Assembly (NCBI GenBank): GCA_035551355.1
Contig: DASZNF010000011.1
Coordinates: 18,682 to 82,681 of the forward strand
Length of the DNA: 64,000 nucleotides
Source: DATATV01 sp035551355
GTDB lineage: Bacteria > Actinomycetota > Actinomycetes > Mycobacteriales > Pseudonocardiaceae
Direction of reading: 5' to 3'
The translations under genes and the position numbers were made by a program. Below the pieces are notes generated by a model that saw only the letters and a program-made list of their open reading frames with translations, did not search any database and had not been told where the DNA came from. Positions 62,383-64,000 of this stretch are shown here, piece after piece; within the stretch, counting starts at the first letter, position 1, and each line of letters begins with the position of its first letter.

Positions 62383-62865
62383 GTGGTCGGAGTGGCATGC
62401 CCGCAGTGTGGAGCCGAGTTTTCGGTGCGAACCGTCGCGATGATCCATGCTCAGGGCTTTTCCCGGGCCGGTGTCGCCCCACCGGCCCGACCGGCGCTGG
62501 CCGCGCTGCGGCTGCGGTGGTCGGAATACTCGGTGGTGGCGTTCCCGTCGCTGATCGTGCTGTTCGCTCAGTCCAGCGGCTCGGCCGCGGGCGCGGCGGT
62601 GCTGGGCACGGCGGTGGCCTCGGTGTGGCTGACCCAGTACCTGGTGCGCCGGTCGCGGCTGCGCACGGCCAGCCGGGATTACCGCGCGCAATTCGCGATA
62701 TGGCGGCGACTGTTCGGGTGCCTGCGGTGCGAAATCGTTTTCCTGCCCGATGACGCGGCACTCGACGCGGACCGGGGTGGGTGCGCGCCTGCGGCCCACA
62801 CGAGCGAATTCATCCGGCAATGCGCGGCCCGCGCGGCGACCAGAGCGACCGCGGTGGCCGGCTGA
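62383..62865 (+). CDS. Hypothetical membrane protein with N-terminal zinc-ribbon-like CxxC
   Basis: The 160-residue protein has CPQCGAEF at 6-13, a hydrophobic segment (about 50-85) with one or two membrane helices, a basic region (VRRSRLRTASRDYRAQF) and a second Cys pair in FGCLRCEIVFLP. Four cysteines in two CxxC pairs suggest a split zinc site. A Cys-free Ala/Arg tail follows. GTG start with a G-rich ribosome site; TATCGT (62348-62353) could be the -10 element. I do not recognise the family. Confidence 0.68.
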   Translation: MVGVACPQCGAEFSVRTVAMIHAQGFSRAGVAPPARPALAALRLRWSEYSVVAFPSLIVLFAQSSGSAAGAAVLGTAVASVWLTQYLVRRSRLRTASRDYRAQFAIWRRLFGCLRCEIVFLPDDAALDADRGGCAPAAHTSEFIRQCAARAATRATAVAG

Positions 62866-62877
62866 GGCAGCGGGATT

Positions 62878-62906
62878 GTCCGCCGGAATGCGGTATTCCG
62901 GCGGAC
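62878..62906. terminator. Terminator before the ccr promoter
   Basis: Perfect 12-bp stem (62878-62889 with 62895-62906), loop 5 nt. The rest of the 311-bp gap to ccr (to 63176) holds the ccr promoter region and no supported gene. Confidence 0.82.
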
Positions 62907-63095
62907 ACCCTTCGCGACCATAGGACAGGCTTGCCTACCAGATGCCGGCCAAATGCTGTCGCGGAAGCCGAATCCGTGACGATGCGGAGCCGAATCGAGT
63001 TGTTTTGGCGCGTGAGACAGAGCGGCGGTGCTGGTCATCGGCTGCGACGTCGACCACTCGGACGGGCTAATCGCGCGTGCCGTGCCTCACAGCGG

Positions 63096-63126
63096 TTGCT
63101 TCTGTATCGTTACTCGCCGGTAACCT
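63096..63126 (+). promoter_or_regulatory. ccr promoter with GTTAC-N6-GTAAC operator
   Basis: TTGCTT (63096-63101) and TAACCT (63121-63126) could form a promoter with a 19-bp spacer. A perfect 16-bp palindrome with arms GTTAC and GTAAC (63109-63124) covers the spacer and part of the -10 element, the position of a repressor site. The layout is like the TetR-family AccR box (GTTAA-N6-TTAAC, as I recall) that controls short-chain acyl-CoA genes including ccr in Streptomyces avermitilis. Confidence 0.68.
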
Positions 63127-63176
63127 CGTGACCTCAAACGACCCCCAGCGCGTGTCTACCGGCTTGGAGGCCCACC

Positions 63177-64000
63177 GTGCAAAAGATCCTCGACGCAATT
63201 CTCGCCGGCGAACGCGAGGCGATCGGCTCGCTGCCCGTCCCGGAGAGCTATCGCGGCATGACCGTGCACGCGGACGAGGCCACGATGTTCGACGGCGAGG
63301 CCTCCCGCGACAAGGACCCGCGCAAGTCGCTGCACCTGGACGAGGTGCCCACCCCCGAGCTCGGCCCGGGCGAGGCCCTGGTCGCGGTGATGGCCAGCGC
63401 GATCAACTACAACACCGTGTGGACCTCGATCTTCGAGCCGGTGTCCACCTTCAGCTTCCTCAAGCGCTACGGCAGGACCTCCCCGCTGGCCGAGCGGCAC
63501 GACCTGCCCTACCACGTGGTCGGCTCCGACCTGGCCGGCGTGGTGCTGCGTACCGGCCCCGGCGTCAACGCGTGGAAGGCCGGCGACGAAGTCGTCGCGC
63601 ACTGCCTGAACGTGGAGCTGGAACACCCCGACGGCCACAACGACACGATGCTCGACCCGGAGCAGCGGATCTGGGGCTTCGAGACGAACTTCGGCGGCCT
63701 CGCGGAACTCGCGTTGGTGAAGTCCAACCAGCTGATGCCCAAGCCCGCGCACCTCACGTGGGAGGAGGCCGCCTCCCCCGGACTGGTGAACTCCACGGCG
63801 TATCGCCAACTGGTGTCCCGCAACGGCGCGGACCTGAAGCAGGGTGACGTCGTGCTCATCTGGGGGGCGTCGGGCGGGCTCGGGTCCTACGCGACCCAGT
63901 TCGCGCTCAACGGCGGCGCCACCCCGGTGTGCGTGGTGTCCAGCCCGGAAAAGGCGGAGATCTGCCGCACGATGGGCGCGGAGCTGATCATCGACCGGTC
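63177..64000 (+). CDS. ccrA: Crotonyl-CoA carboxylase/reductase, N-terminal part
   Basis: Ccr reductively carboxylates crotonyl-CoA to ethylmalonyl-CoA with NADPH and CO2, feeding the ethylmalonyl-CoA pathway and polyketide extender units. The first 274 residues are visible before the window ends. They contain the MDR catalytic half and the start of the nucleotide half (GASGGLGSYA). CO2-pocket residues known from the Kitasatospora enzyme correspond here to Asn79 (AINYNTVW), Phe168 and Glu169 (WGFETNFGG). The GTG start has TTGGAGG upstream. Confidence 0.93.
   Translation, partial: MQKILDAILAGEREAIGSLPVPESYRGMTVHADEATMFDGEASRDKDPRKSLHLDEVPTPELGPGEALVAVMASAINYNTVWTSIFEPVSTFSFLKRYGRTSPLAERHDLPYHVVGSDLAGVVLRTGPGVNAWKAGDEVVAHCLNVELEHPDGHNDTMLDPEQRIWGFETNFGGLAELALVKSNQLMPKPAHLTWEEAASPGLVNSTAYRQLVSRNGADLKQGDVVLIWGASGGLGSYATQFALNGGATPVCVVSSPEKAEICRTMGAELIIDR

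Noticed and set aside
62781..63131. Open frame running from the end of the hypothetical gene into the ccr promoter
   Set aside because: It overlaps the terminator hairpin and operator and shows shadow-frame composition.
63077..63847. Open frame of 256 codons overlapping the start of ccr
   Set aside because: It is out of frame with the clear Ccr protein that begins at GTG 63177 and has no recognisable motif.

Overview
The window is GC-rich actinobacterial chromosome, about 70% G+C by eye, with frequent GTG starts, some TTG starts and many apparently leaderless genes. The backbone follows, largely in order, a block I remember from Mycobacterium tuberculosis (roughly Rv3001c to Rv3041c): ilvC-ilvN-ilvB, a PH-domain protein, DoxX, an LppZ-like lipoprotein, gatB/gatA/gatC, an ACT-domain protein, ligA, a MetE-like protein, mnmA, iscS, PlsC plus an OlsB-like GNAT, etfA/etfB, the methylglucose-polysaccharide-type genes, a THUMP-like methyltransferase, an EchA17-like hydratase and an ABC ATPase. 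The opening pair (Scr1-type regulator end plus DUF397) and the extra genes inserted in the block suggest a filamentous actinomycete, probably Pseudonocardiaceae. That placement is inference. I see no insertion sequences, prophage, CRISPR, rRNA or tRNA genes.

Layout. 1-400: end of a helix-turn-helix regulator and its DUF397 partner. 490-4075: ilvBNC read leftward from a promoter with a leaderless Ile/Leu/Val leader peptide and an intrinsic terminator, a textbook attenuator; ilvD follows at 6.1 kb. 4.2-15.7 kb: PH-domain protein, secreted G1 glutamic peptidase, DoxX, dehydrogenase, hydrolase, lipoprotein, amino-acid permease and a Tat-exported glutaminase-like protein. 15.9-24.5 kb: gatCAB, ACT protein, ligA, a hypothetical protein and a MetE-like protein. 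24.5-27.4 kb: a mannose-family PTS (IIB, then IIC-IID-IIA) with a DasR-type dre site in the leader of the IIC-IID-IIA operon.

27.5-35.7 kb: Thr/Ser dehydratase-like enzyme, mnmA-iscS, an OlsB/OlsA-like acyltransferase pair, etfBA and DegV. 35.8-40.3 kb: methyltransferase, GH57 branching enzyme, GT4 glycosyltransferase and hexapeptide acetyltransferase, a probable methylated glucan pathway. 40.4-44.2 kb: two methyltransferases, enoyl-CoA hydratase and ABC ATPase. 44.4-45.5 kb: a leaderless cysteine-containing leader peptide followed by cysteine dioxygenase and rhodanese. 45.6-53.5 kb: glycogen phosphorylase, CBS protein, lipoprotein zinc peptidase, thioredoxin-TPR protein, MarR regulator and a Tat-exported phospholipase C-like enzyme. 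53.7-59.3 kb: secreted GH92 alpha-mannosidase divergent from a LacI regulator plus mannose-6-phosphate isomerase, with matched palindromic operators. 59.5-64 kb: meaB, thiolase, methylmalonyl-CoA epimerase, a hypothetical protein and the start of ccr, a short-chain acyl-CoA block carrying GTTAC-N6-GTAAC-type palindromes in its promoters.

Across the window a short palindrome, TCCACWGTGGA, occurs nine times exactly, mostly inside genes and in frames that force ACA or ACT codons. This DNA-level signal is not explained by the annotation.
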